From NCBI RefSeq assembly GCF_018320785.1, contig NC_054873.1, forward strand, positions 25,510,196-25,574,195: DNA of 64,000 nucleotides, written 5' to 3'. Shown piece by piece: positions 47,552 to 59,500 of the stretch (position 1 is the first letter of the stretch; the number at the start of each line of letters is the position of its first letter). The position numbers and the translations under genes were made by a program. The notes under the pieces are model-generated. The model did not search any database. It saw only the letters and a program-made list of their open reading frames with translations, and was not told the DNA's origin. This stretch comes from Cheilinus undulatus (taxonomy: Eukaryota > Chordata > Actinopteri > Labriformes > Labridae).

Positions 47552-50500
47552 ATGCCGGGGAAACTAAAAGCCAAAATTGTGGCAGGGCGCCACTTGCCTG
47601 TGATGGACAGAGCCAGTGATCTTACTGATGCTTTTGTAGAGGTGAGAAACGCATGGAAAAAAGGACCCCTCCTTTAATGAAAGCATTTGTATTTGTAACA
47701 TCATATTTATCACGTTTCTTTTCTAACTTTTATCCTCAGGTAAAGTTTGGAAACACAACTTTCAAAACTGACGTCTGTCCAAAATCTCTCAATCCACAGT
47801 GGAACTCTGAATGGTTCAAATTTGAGGTAAAATGCGTGATCACAAAACATCATAGTTTGAATTATATAAAATTGATAATTTCCAAAACATGTTATTTAAT
47901 TTCAGAATTTTTAGCATATCTTATAGTCTTATCTCTTCTCCTGTAGGTTGATGATGAGGACTTGCAGGATGAGCCTTTGCAGGTCACAGTGCTGGATCAT
48001 GACACTTACAGTGCAAATGATGCCATAGGGAAAGTTTACATTGATATTGACCCGCTGCTGTGCACTGAGGCTGCCTCTGTCATCTCTGGCTGGTTTCCAA
48101 TCTATGATACCATACATGGTACGAGTTTAATCTTCTCTCATCACAATGCATATTCTTTTTTGTTGTTATTCGTTACAGGCATTGCTTCTGTTATTTTCTT
48201 TAGGTATCAGAGGAGAGATCAATGTGCTTGTCAAAGTGGAGCTTTTCAATGACCTGAACCGATTCAGACAGTCCTCTTGTGGGGTCAAATTCTTCTGCAG
48301 TATGTCTTACTTTTTGTTCAATCTGTCTTTCCATGACAAATGTTATCTCTGTAAGTGCCGATAGTTTTAATGTGAAGAAGGAAGAAAAAAGTCAACCTTC
48401 CACTTTGTGTGGTGTCTGTTTCATTGTGTGTGGTAGCCACATCTGTTCCCCGGTGCTATCGGGCTGTAATGGTGCACGGGTTTGTGGAAGAACTTGTGGT
48501 GAATGAAGATCCAGAGTACCAATGGATTGACCGTATTAGAACTCCTCGGGCCTCCAACGAAGCACGCCAGAGGCTCATCTCTCTAATGTCTGGTAAGAAA
48601 AATCAGCTTTTATGTTCATGTATAAAAAAAGAAATTTACTATCTCTTATTTAATTTAATTTATTTACCTCTTGAGCCATTTCACTTGTAATTGTTACTGT
48701 GTTCTTCAATTTATTTAGGAGAGCTGCAGAGGAAAATAGGGCTTAAGGTGCTGGAGATGGGTGGGAATGCAGTGGTGGGCTACCTGCAGTGTTTTGATCT
48801 GGAGGGGGAGTCTGGCCTGGTGGTCAGGGCTATAGGTACAGCCTGCACGCTGGACAAACTCAGCTCAGGAAGTGCCCCCAACACCAACACTCATATGCAC
48901 CCTAACACAGCGCCTGCTTCCAATGCCTGCAACTCCCCTTCTAAGGACGGAAAGGAGTGAGTATAAAGCAATAGCAAAAGCATGGACCCTGCCTCTTAAT
49001 GTGTGCAAGTTTCACTGCAGTGTAGTTTGTGATAATAGATAAAGATGATGTGTGTGTGAGTGCATGAGAGGGAGAGTATGAGGGCCTGTATTTACTGTAT
49101 GTTGTGCCTGTGGAAAGTATAGCTTACAGTTACTCCTGTGTGTGTCTCAGTATCTTTGGTTTCCCTTTGTAGTTTGTGTCTGTTGTTACGTGTTTAAATG
49201 CATCATGAAAATAACAGCACACAACATATTCTGAGACACACACATGTACAGTACACACACAGCCACCCTCAACCCCCACCTCCTACGTCTGCTCTTCTAG
49301 CATGGCTTTTCTGCTCTGCACCAGCATGCTCTACTAAAGTGTTTTTTTTGTATCCAGCTAGAATTTATTCTCCTCTGCTTTTAACAGCGTGCTACATGAC
49401 TTTGTTTTTTACTTCATCCTGACAGTTGAATGATTAGCTTGACTTCATCCAGCATAACTATAGCTAAGTGTATGCATGCCTCTTAGCTGCATTAATATAG
49501 TGTAGTTGATTGAGTGAGACTGTGCATCAGGGATATAAACACAGTTGGGTGAAAACTCTGATTTCCTTTCTGGTCATGTTATAATAAGGCCTGAAAGCGA
49601 CTTTCATGACATGCCTATAATGTCATATTTCTTTGTATTTTAATGACATCTGAAACACTTTTCAGAGCTAATTTCTTTTCTAAATGTTTATTTGATAGAC
49701 TGATGTTAATCTGGCAGAAGATTTTAAAAGGGCACAGCCTTCCCCAGTTGGTGCTGTATTGATGCAAATTTGATATCAGACTTGAAAATGTTAAGTTGGC
49801 TTGTTCTTGATGACAGTATCCATAATAACTATAGAAAAAAACCCTGAAACCATTACTTCCTGCTTTGAAAATATCATGAAACACAGTAGACAGCTGGCTT
49901 TAACTTGTTTTATACTTGTTTTATTTTGAAGGTGAATGTGCCTTTTTTAACTCAAGCAGTTTATTAATTTATTTAACAGTCAAACATGTATTAAGCTTGA
50001 CTGTAGCTGCCCTCTTCCCCTCCTCCAGCCCCAGGTTGTGGCAGATCAAGTCCCATGATGAATCTGTAGTGCTCTACATGCCTTAAAACTTATGCACTTG
50101 AGTGTATATTTTCATTTTGATTTAATTCAGGATGCTGGAAACTTCAATTTAAGGGAAAAAAAAGAACTAGAAAAAAAAAACATTGTGATGTTTCACAGCC
50201 AGCTTGAGGTTGCTGATATCCAATATGGGTTGTATGTTGAAGCCAAAAAAATCTATAAAATAAAAAGCTTTGAATGCTATAGATCGGGTACAACCAGTTG
50301 CTCTTTTGCGTCAAACAGATCTCTGCTCTTTGGACGGTTCTTTCTGTTAAATTGATGGTTAAAAAAAACTGACTCTGTCTTTTTCCTAAGATGTAATACT
50401 GTGAAAATTGGAAACGTGACAAAGGACTGAATACTTACCTAAATCACTACTTCTTGTGCCTGTTTTGGCATTTTCTGGTGTTTACATCCCTGTTGTGTGA

Positions 50501-53500
50501 GACTTTGATTCTTAGCTAAGAGCTTTGCATGAGCTTCCTGCTGCTATCACATAGCTTTAAAATAGGAAAGTATGGGCAAAGACAGGGAGTTAAAAAACTT
50601 TCTTTTTCCTTTTTGTCTCCTTTTTCACTCTGTTGCAATGTTGTGGTCTTGGTTCTTGTGTGCGTCTCTTTCTCCCTCTCTGGCTACATTTGGATTGGGA
50701 CGTTTCTTGCCGCTTGTGTCCAAATCGGTCCTCTTGTCTTCCTCTCACTTCGCGTGCTGATTGGCCCAGGTCTCCCCTTGCCCACGGATGCCGCTCCACC
50801 CACAACAGCCCTGTGCATTCAGCCTGCAGCTCCCAGAGACTGTCCCAGAACTTCTCTGTTTCTGTTCCCACTCTCATCTTCACCGGTACGCAGAGGCAGG
50901 GAAGGAATATAGGCACAGGGAAAATAGAAAAGGCAGAGGTAGATATTTTCATGGGAGGGCAAAAGCAGATTTATTTTTTTGATGGAGTCTGATTGACTTA
51001 TAGTCAAGCCATGGTGGAAATATAGGAATTAAAAGAAAGAAGGAAGGCAGGCAGAGAAGACTCTTGTCCTGCGCTGTCTTTTAGAGATAATACAGGGTGG
51101 GCCGACAAGTTCCCTGTTGCATCAAGCTGCCATTCTATTTGCTGTTTTCAGCCCAAAAAAAAAAATGTGCTGTGGCTTTAGTCCAAAAGGAAGGCCCATG
51201 AACCTTTTAGGGTCATCTGACATTCCCCCCACTCTTCTGGGACACATGCTTCAGCTCGTCATCCTCTGTTGAGTCTGATCCCTCGTCTTTTGACACGTTG
51301 CTTCCTTCAGTTGTGTGTGTTTGTGTTTTTTGTGTTAATGTATTTATTGCTTTCCATGCTTGCTTTTTTTTTGTTCTCCAGCCATCCGTAGCACCTCAAC
51401 ACGCCTCACCCAAAGCAAACGAAATCACACATTAAAGCACTCGACTTCCCACTTAATGGCAACACTGACTCACTCCCATACATGCACACTCACACATAGT
51501 CACATGCTCAGAGGGTGAGGTGGTGACTGACGTGTGTTTGTGTGTCTGTATGTGTGTCATGTTCTCCTGGCAGGCCGGTATTTGGAGACGACCTGCTCTC
51601 GTCCTCCGGCCCGCCAACCCCTTTCAGAGCCCTCCCCACCTCCTCCTCCTCTCCTCCCCCCTTCTCTCCCTCCAAGCCATGCAGCCGCCAGTCCTCATCA
51701 TCAGACACAGACCTCAGTTTGACACCCAAGACGGGTAAGAACATGTGACCTGCCCCCCCCGTTCCTATCCTCATCACTCTCTTCTTCTTCAGTACATTGT
51801 GGTGCTACAGCAGTGGTGTTTTTTTTATTTATTCACTACTATTTATTTATTATTTTGTCATTGTTAAGTTTACATTATTTCATTCAAACTTTTTTGTAAT
51901 TATTAGTTGATCTTGGTCCCAGCCTCCATCTTGTCCTCAGTGGCCTGGTGTGTCTTCTTTATTCTCATAAATGATCAAAATCTAAATGTGGTTATTAATG
52001 ATCAGAAGACACACCAGATCTCTGCGTTAGTTTTTTCCTTTTGTTGTTTTGATCTGTAATGGAAGCACTGTGTCTCATGAAGAAGTGTTGTTGACTGAAA
52101 GCCACTTCATTTTTAGCAGTGATTTTGGTTTATCATTGAAGAACAGGTAAGTTTGGTCAGGCTCTACTTTAAAGGGCAAGTTAAAGACTCATTTTTAATG
52201 TAGAGTCAGCACAGTTTTAACTGAGGAACACTATTAGCAGAGACGTTCCTTGACCCCTTAAGTGAACCAGAAAACCTTTCCGCTGACTCCCTTTTTCCTG
52301 CTTTTCATTATTATTTTTCTGCTTCTTCTCATCTATTTGTCATTGCCTTTTTGTAGTTCTGGTGTGGCCCTATTCCTGTCATTGATTTCCCTTATTGTGT
52401 CTATTGTCAACCTTTGTGTACACACTTTCTGTAGCAGTGCTGTAGAGCTCTGAATATTTGTCCTCATCTCTTTCCCACTGATGGCTTTATTCCTTGCCGA
52501 AGAAACAGTTGAATAGCCAGAGCTTTAAAGGTACAGTGCATAGTATTTGGCCTTATAGCATTTAGTGGAACAGACTTGGTAAAAATGAAACATAATATTT
52601 AGAAGTAGGCCTGTCTAAATAGCTTTTTAATCACCTGCATATATTGAATTGTTTTGATTTTTATGACTTAGAATACACCTTTTATTCCTACAAGGAAGGA
52701 TGCCCTGACTGTCATTAATGCTAATACTGTGTCAAGAAACACACTTGATTTGCTGCTATAAATATTTCTTTACTAGCAGTTTTTAATTTGCACTTATGCT
52801 GTAATTTATGTTTGGTGGTGTTTCTTTTCTCGGATCCCACTGCCCTTCAATGAGCCTACATAAAATGCCATAAGCCGATATGCCAATAAGGAAAGCCTAA
52901 GGTAGGGAGAGAAGCAGCAAAAAACCCAGAACTGAGCAGTGACTACAGAATGACATTGATTAAGTCATGCAGAGTGAAGGAGGAGCTGGGGTGGAGGAGG
53001 GCTGCAAGAGCAGCTTGCACAGAGAGTGACAGAGCGTAGCCAGGTAAGAGCAGTTTAAATGAGGAAGCTTAAGCATGATTAGCCATTAGTTTGCTCAGAG
53101 CAAATCAGCTGGACGTCAGCTGATGAGGGCTTGCATGAGATCAGCTAATCTCAATTTTGGCAGCGCTTGACTATGTGGCCTGCCTGAAGTAATACGATAT
53201 GCTAAATTTTTACACACTGTACCTTTAAAACTGTACAGCCTGCTAGCTACAGCCATGAATTTCAAGCAGTTGATCTAATATTTACAGTTACTTATCCATT
53301 AGCGCTCAATTTTTTACATTTATCCTGAAAAACGGCCTCCAACATAGAGACTAGACAGTCTTAAAATGGAACACTTTTGTCACTTTAGTGCTTGTGATAG
53401 AAGATGATCAGATGAGTTAGGAGTTAAATAAAATTTAAGGGCCCCAAAATCTGCTTCATGGCATGCTAAAAATACAGTGAAATAATTAAAGTTCAAATGA

Positions 53501-56500
53501 TCAGTCTTTTCTTCATCTTTGCTGTTATCCTTTCTCTCTCTATCACATCCTTCTCCTTTCTGTTATTGTGCTTTTGAAGTCTCTCCTCATTATTCTGCCT
53601 TTCTGCTCTCAATACTTTATTTTTCTCTGTGCACCCTCCTTTTTTTTTCTCGGATAGAGGTGCCCCATCCAGTGAGACTCAGGCCCGGGATCTTCCTTTA
53701 CCCTAGCTCCCCCACCCTCTCCACAGGCACAGACACTTTGCCCCTTCCTGGTTCTGGCTCAGTGAGCTGTGGTAAAGGCTCTGCCCCCAGGGCCACCACC
53801 CCGCCCCCTCCCTCCACCATCCACTCAGATTCGGCCTTGCTGAGAAAGAGCGTGTCCTTCACAGAGGACTTGCTGCTGGCAGCCTCCGGTATAGTTGGAT
53901 GTAGGACTGCTGTGTGGCATTAAATAGCACAACTTTAAAACAGTGTAGTGTTGGCGCATCTTTTGAATATCAAGTCAGCAATACAACTTCACACACCTGA
54001 AACCATTTGGCTGGTGTTCCCAGGATTATTAACTCAACATGCATGGTGTGATTACCCAGTGTTCAGCACTCAGTATTCTGCTACCTCAGCATGTGGTCTG
54101 ACATGATTACTGAAATTTACTCTAGGTCCTGTTGAAAATGCCTAAGTGAAAATGTGATTAAAAGGCTAGGATATGATAAAGTTAGTTAAATAACTGTTCT
54201 TACTTTGTGTGAAGCTTCTTCAGTTGTCACTTTTGATAATGCATTAAAATGGTTAACTGACTGTTGCCTGGATTTCCACTCCATTGACCTGCATGTTTGA
54301 AAAGATAACATTGAAGCAAGACTCTTCTCTGTGATCAGGAATGGGCAGTGGTGGCAGCGGAGGGAAGGAAGCAGGGCCTCTGAAGACCCTGCTAAGACAA
54401 CAGACACAGACGGCTCTTGAGCAGAGGGTATGATGACACTCGACAATCACACACATATGCTCACACATGTATGAAGCCTTGCTTTATCTTCTGGTCAATA
54501 ATACTGAAATTCATGGCAAGCAAGCCAGATTTCAGTGTGTTTTCACCTAGATAATGATTTGTTTCTGCCCTTGATTAATTAGCAGCCTCATTTAAATGTG
54601 ATACAGAGAAAAAAATCAAAACTTTTTAATTTCTAACCATATGACAAAGAGTTAAGGGAGTTTCATATTTAACTGTTTGCACCATGTATCAGTCTCAGAA
54701 GCCTGTGTAGATTCAGACTGCTTCTAATTGTCACAAACTACTTTTCACAGCTTGTTTCTTTTAAAGTGATCACTGATTTACAGTGGGAAGGTGTTAAATG
54801 GGGAGTGGATTTGTGTAAGAGCAAGTAATGTTCCCTTTCTTTGTCCTCTTGACCACTTATGCCACTCAGGGAGCGTCCTCCTCTGGGTTATTGTTAAACG
54901 CCGGGGTACGTTCCATCAGTGTGACACACACTCTTTCCACATTTCCCCTAACACCCTGACCAGCTGATGGCCACCACCGAGTCTGGATCAACTCCGAGCC
55001 TCACCCCATCACTGCTGTTTGTAGATCTCAAAGGGGCAGGCAGGGTCAAGCAACATGGCACTTGGTCCTTCTTTGTGTGCTTGCTTTGCACCTACTGCTC
55101 ACTAGTAGACTCACAAACATTTAAAATGGAGGGGTTGGAGGCTAGGAGTTGAGTTCCCTTCAGGTGTGAAGGGGCATGTGACTGTGTGTTTGCCTTCTGG
55201 ACACTCGTGTCAGTCATCTCTTTCCTTTCTGACTGCTTTTTCTGATTTTGTAACCTCTGTGTTGACCACAGGGAATGAGCACGCTCACTTCATCTCATCA
55301 TTCTTGCCTCTTTGCTCCAATTTAGAGGAGTTGTTGGTCAAATAAGTGACTATCTTCCTTCCTGGTGTACTGGACAAGAAGGAAAACAAGAGTTCCACTT
55401 GATTTCCTGTCATCACATGTACCTGCATGGTTGGAAATCCCAACACCCCTTAGGTTTCATTGAAGTGATCATCACTTAATCTGAAAAGATGTAGGCGGTT
55501 TAAGTATTTCCAGCTCCTTGTGTCAGCAACTGCATGATGTTGTTTAGTTGGTTACAGAGGACCAGCTGTCCTTCTGACAGTGAAGCATGTTAAATAGAGT
55601 TGTTATGATACAGGACTGTGTGTGTGAGAGAGAGTGGGAGTTCTTCACTATTAAGTCTTTTTAATGCATTTATATAGATTTGAAGAGATTGAATAAGTCA
55701 CCAAAGTATGTAGTATTTATTAAAGTCTATTCCCTCAATCACTTCCAGATCTATTTAAAATGCTGCTGAGTTTTTGACTTAAATTGTGGGTTTGAATGTA
55801 TTGAGTAATGGGGGTAAATCTTGCATGGAGGGGGTGACTCGACCACAATCAATCCCTGCTGCATGTTGGCACTTCTCCCAACAAGGTTTACAACTTAATT
55901 TATTACACTTAAAGAAACAGTGCGTAGTGTTTGGGCCTGAAGAAAAGATGTGTTTAATATATCATGATTTTATATCGCTGCCGTCAGGCCATAACCTTGT
56001 ATCTCTATTTGTATTTTTAATATATTTTTTTTCCATAAGTCAGTGCTATGTGTCACCCTTTCCGTCTGTCAGGTTGCTTTACAAATTTGAATCAATAAAA
56101 TGTTAAAAAAAGAGGTTTTGGGCTAAACCCAGTAACTTCAGTAGGATCCAAAGCTGTTGATAAGATCTTCGTTCCACCCTCAGTGCACTTTTGAACTGAA
56201 AGTAAACAGAAATAGGCAATGTCATCAAACTTCACCTGAGGTATGTAACTCTTAACGATAACTAAAAAAGTAGTCTGACTGGATATGAAATTAGTTAATT
56301 CTAGGTGGAGTACTATCCATTTTCTTCCACTTATCTGGGGCCAGGTTGCGTTTGTAGCAGGCTGAGCAAGTCAAACCCAGACATCCCTCTACCCAGCAAC
56401 ACTTTCCAACACCTTCTGGGGGATCCTGAGGCATTCCTAGGCCAAACAGGATATATAATTCCTTTGGCATATTCTGGGTCTTCCCAGAGGTCTTCTCCCA

Positions 56501-59500
56501 GCTTGACTTGCCCGGAAGACCTCCAGAGTGAGACACCTAGGAGGCGTACCAGTCAGATACCCAAACCACCTCAACTGGCTCGATACGAAGGAACAGCAGC
56601 TCTACTCCTAGCTCCTTTCGGATGTCTGAACTCCTTACCACATTTCTAAGGCTGAGCCGAGCCAACCTGTGGAGAAAAAAGGATTTTGGCAGCTTGTATC
56701 CGCAATCCCATTCCTTTGGTCATTACCCAGAGTTCATGACCATAGGTGCGAGTTGGGAAGTAGATTGACTGGTAAATCCAAAGCTTTGCCTATAGTTCAG
56801 CTCCCTGTTCACTACAGCTGTCTGACACAATGCCCGGAGTGCTGCTGATGCGTCACCAATCCACCCGTCGACCTCACGCTCCCTTTTATGCTCACTCGTG
56901 AAGAAGACCTCCAGATACCTGAGCTCCTTTACCTGAGGCAGGTACTCACTCACCACCCGTAGGGAGCAATCCACCGTTTTCGATAGATCCATGGCCTTTG
57001 ACTTGCAGAGTACTTTTTTACTTAATTCTTCATCAGATAGTTCTGTTTTGATTTTAGATGGAAATGTTTGCTGACAAGAGCAAGTTAGCTTGCGACAAAA
57101 ATGATCATTAAATTCATAGTGGTGTTTTTGCTGGCTAGATCAGTCACGAACCATGTTAGTACAGGCACCAAAACGTCTGATACCTACTGTACCAAAATAC
57201 AACACAGATTTCGATGTTTCGTTTCAGTAGCCTCGGCACAACCCCCGACCACTTCAATGAAAGGCACAAAATACGAAATGGAATTGGACCATTTATGTGC
57301 CTTCGCTGTATTTCAGCAGAGTATGAACATTTTGCTGTCCGGAGCAATGTCTCTGCTCTACCTACAACGGTCATCCTGACTGACACATTTAGTTTATTTA
57401 ACCATAATGCGATGCCAATACGTGAATTTTTCTTGGGCCTCCCATATTAAAAGCTAACATCTGTTTCCTTTTTATCCTACATTCTCTTGGCATCTTTTTA
57501 AGATATTTCTCTCAATCCTATACAATAGAAGGACAGCTTTAATTCCCTCACCAACTTTTAACACACTTTTTCTTCTCTTAAAAGTATTGATTTAGACATT
57601 GTTTAGGCACCAGCACCATTTAAAATATCAATTAAGCACCATTTTTTTGATAAATCCAAAAAATACCCAACCTTACTCACAAAACACTTAAACTATAAAG
57701 AGTGCAGTTCAAAATTTTGTAACTCAATTTTAGCTTGATTTTGGTAAAATATTAAAAATTGAATTGCACATACTGGTAACTGCCATTACAGCCGAACATA
57801 ATGTCAACTTTAAAAGTACAGAGTTATTTTAATTTCCTGAAAAGTAGTGATTTTTTTTTTAAGATATGAGGTTATCGGCCGAAGGCAATGATATGCCCAG
57901 ACCTTCCATGTAAGTTCGTAGGCACTATCTTCCTGTCTTGTGTTTATATTATATTTTCCCCTATTTTAGTCTGCTAAGCCAGAATAGATCATGGGGCATT
58001 TAAATTAAGTAAGAAAATGTCATTTATTTTTTCAGACACTATGATAGAAAATGATGTTTAGCTAGGGCAGATGACATGAGATCAGATAAACCTAAAAAGT
58101 ATGTCACTGAGAGAAAATCGACAACAACAACAAAAAAACAGGAATACAATAAAGAAAAGTATACTTCCCCTGCTGTTATTGACAAGGCTCTTCTCTATCT
58201 TCAGGAGTACCCCTTCTTCACTTTGACATCTTTCCCGCCTGGTTTTCTGGTCCATGTTGGTGGAGTTGTCAGCGCTCGCTCTGTCAAACTTCTTGACCGT
58301 ATACACAACCCAGGTGAGTTCAGCATGCACAACACACATCGTCCAAAGATGTAGCTTGTCTCCCGTCCTGTATAATTATGTGAGTGACCTCCTCCATTGA
58401 TAAAGTGTTGTGTGAGTGTCCAGTCTTGTTGCAAGTGGCTGTTATTTAATGCTGCCCATTCTCCTCCTGTGCTAGTTGGACAGTTCTCCTGTGTTTGGTC
58501 CCACTTCTGACCTATTTGATTGTTCAGAGAAAATATGTTCAGACTTCTGTATTGTACGAGTCTTGAGACAGGTGAAAGCTGTTCCTGGTCACACTTTTAG
58601 CCTGCAGCTTTGTAGCACTTTGATGTTAATGTCAGGACAGTGGTAAAAAGTAAATTGAATAGGGGCAACTTTCACCTCATGATTTGATTGACTGGCTTTG
58701 TGTAATGTGTAGTCTGTGCTGATCATGTGATGGCTGTGAGTGTGTGTGTCTATTTGCGCTGGTCACTGTTTTGCTGTGTACTTTGGTGCTGCCACCTAGA
58801 GGTGAAACTGCAATATTGGTGCATGGCTCCAGTCTGTTGCCTTCTGCTTCTGTTTTGTGTTATTTGCTGTAAGTGGCCCTGTGATGCATTACATTGGTGT
58901 TGCATAGCCTGCAGACAGGCTTCCAATCCCTGCATCAGAATCCTGATCTTTAAGTGTGACATGTGAACCTTTCTTCATCTTTGCAAGCAACAGTTATGGT
59001 TAGAGGCATTATAGTTTGGAGTTTTTTGTTTTGTCTGTTCATGCATCCTATTTTGTTACACTGTGTTCTTTAGATTTCGTGCAAAAGTCCCTCTGTCTAT
59101 AGGACGTCTATTAAACATTCTCAATTTACAGATATATCCTTTGTCCAGGCATCTGTTTAACTGTCAGTCTTTAAAAAGGTGATAGATATCCATCGTAATG
59201 TGACTGGCTGTGTCAGTATAAGGGCAATAAAATGTGTTTATTCAGCCTGTATTTGCCTGTTGAAGGTGTTAGGTAATGTAAATCCAGTTTGCAGCCTCAG
59301 TGTTGACTGTTAGCCAGCCTGAGTCCAGGGTGTCAGAATTTAGGGAGAGGGCTTCGCTGATGGAGCTTGGCTGGTTTAGGGTAACCAGGGTTCTTTTTAG
59401 AGGAGCAAAATGAGCAACACAAACGGCCTATTTTTGGCAGTAACTCCAAATGATCAAATCAATGGTTTTTCTATCCCAATGAAGCAAGTGAACGTTGGTG

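Larger units (their letters stand above)
54428..58204 (+). other. c2cd5 intron with LINE fragment and possible small exon
   Basis: It holds a 36-nt exon candidate (54870-54905), a loose MITE end (about 55907), and a minus-strand LINE fragment (56316-57003). The remainder is AT-rich intron. Confidence 0.5.

Noticed and set aside
50590-50952. 120-codon minus-strand ORF
   Set aside because: Antisense to the c2cd5 alternative exon A region; the plus-strand exon explains the openness.
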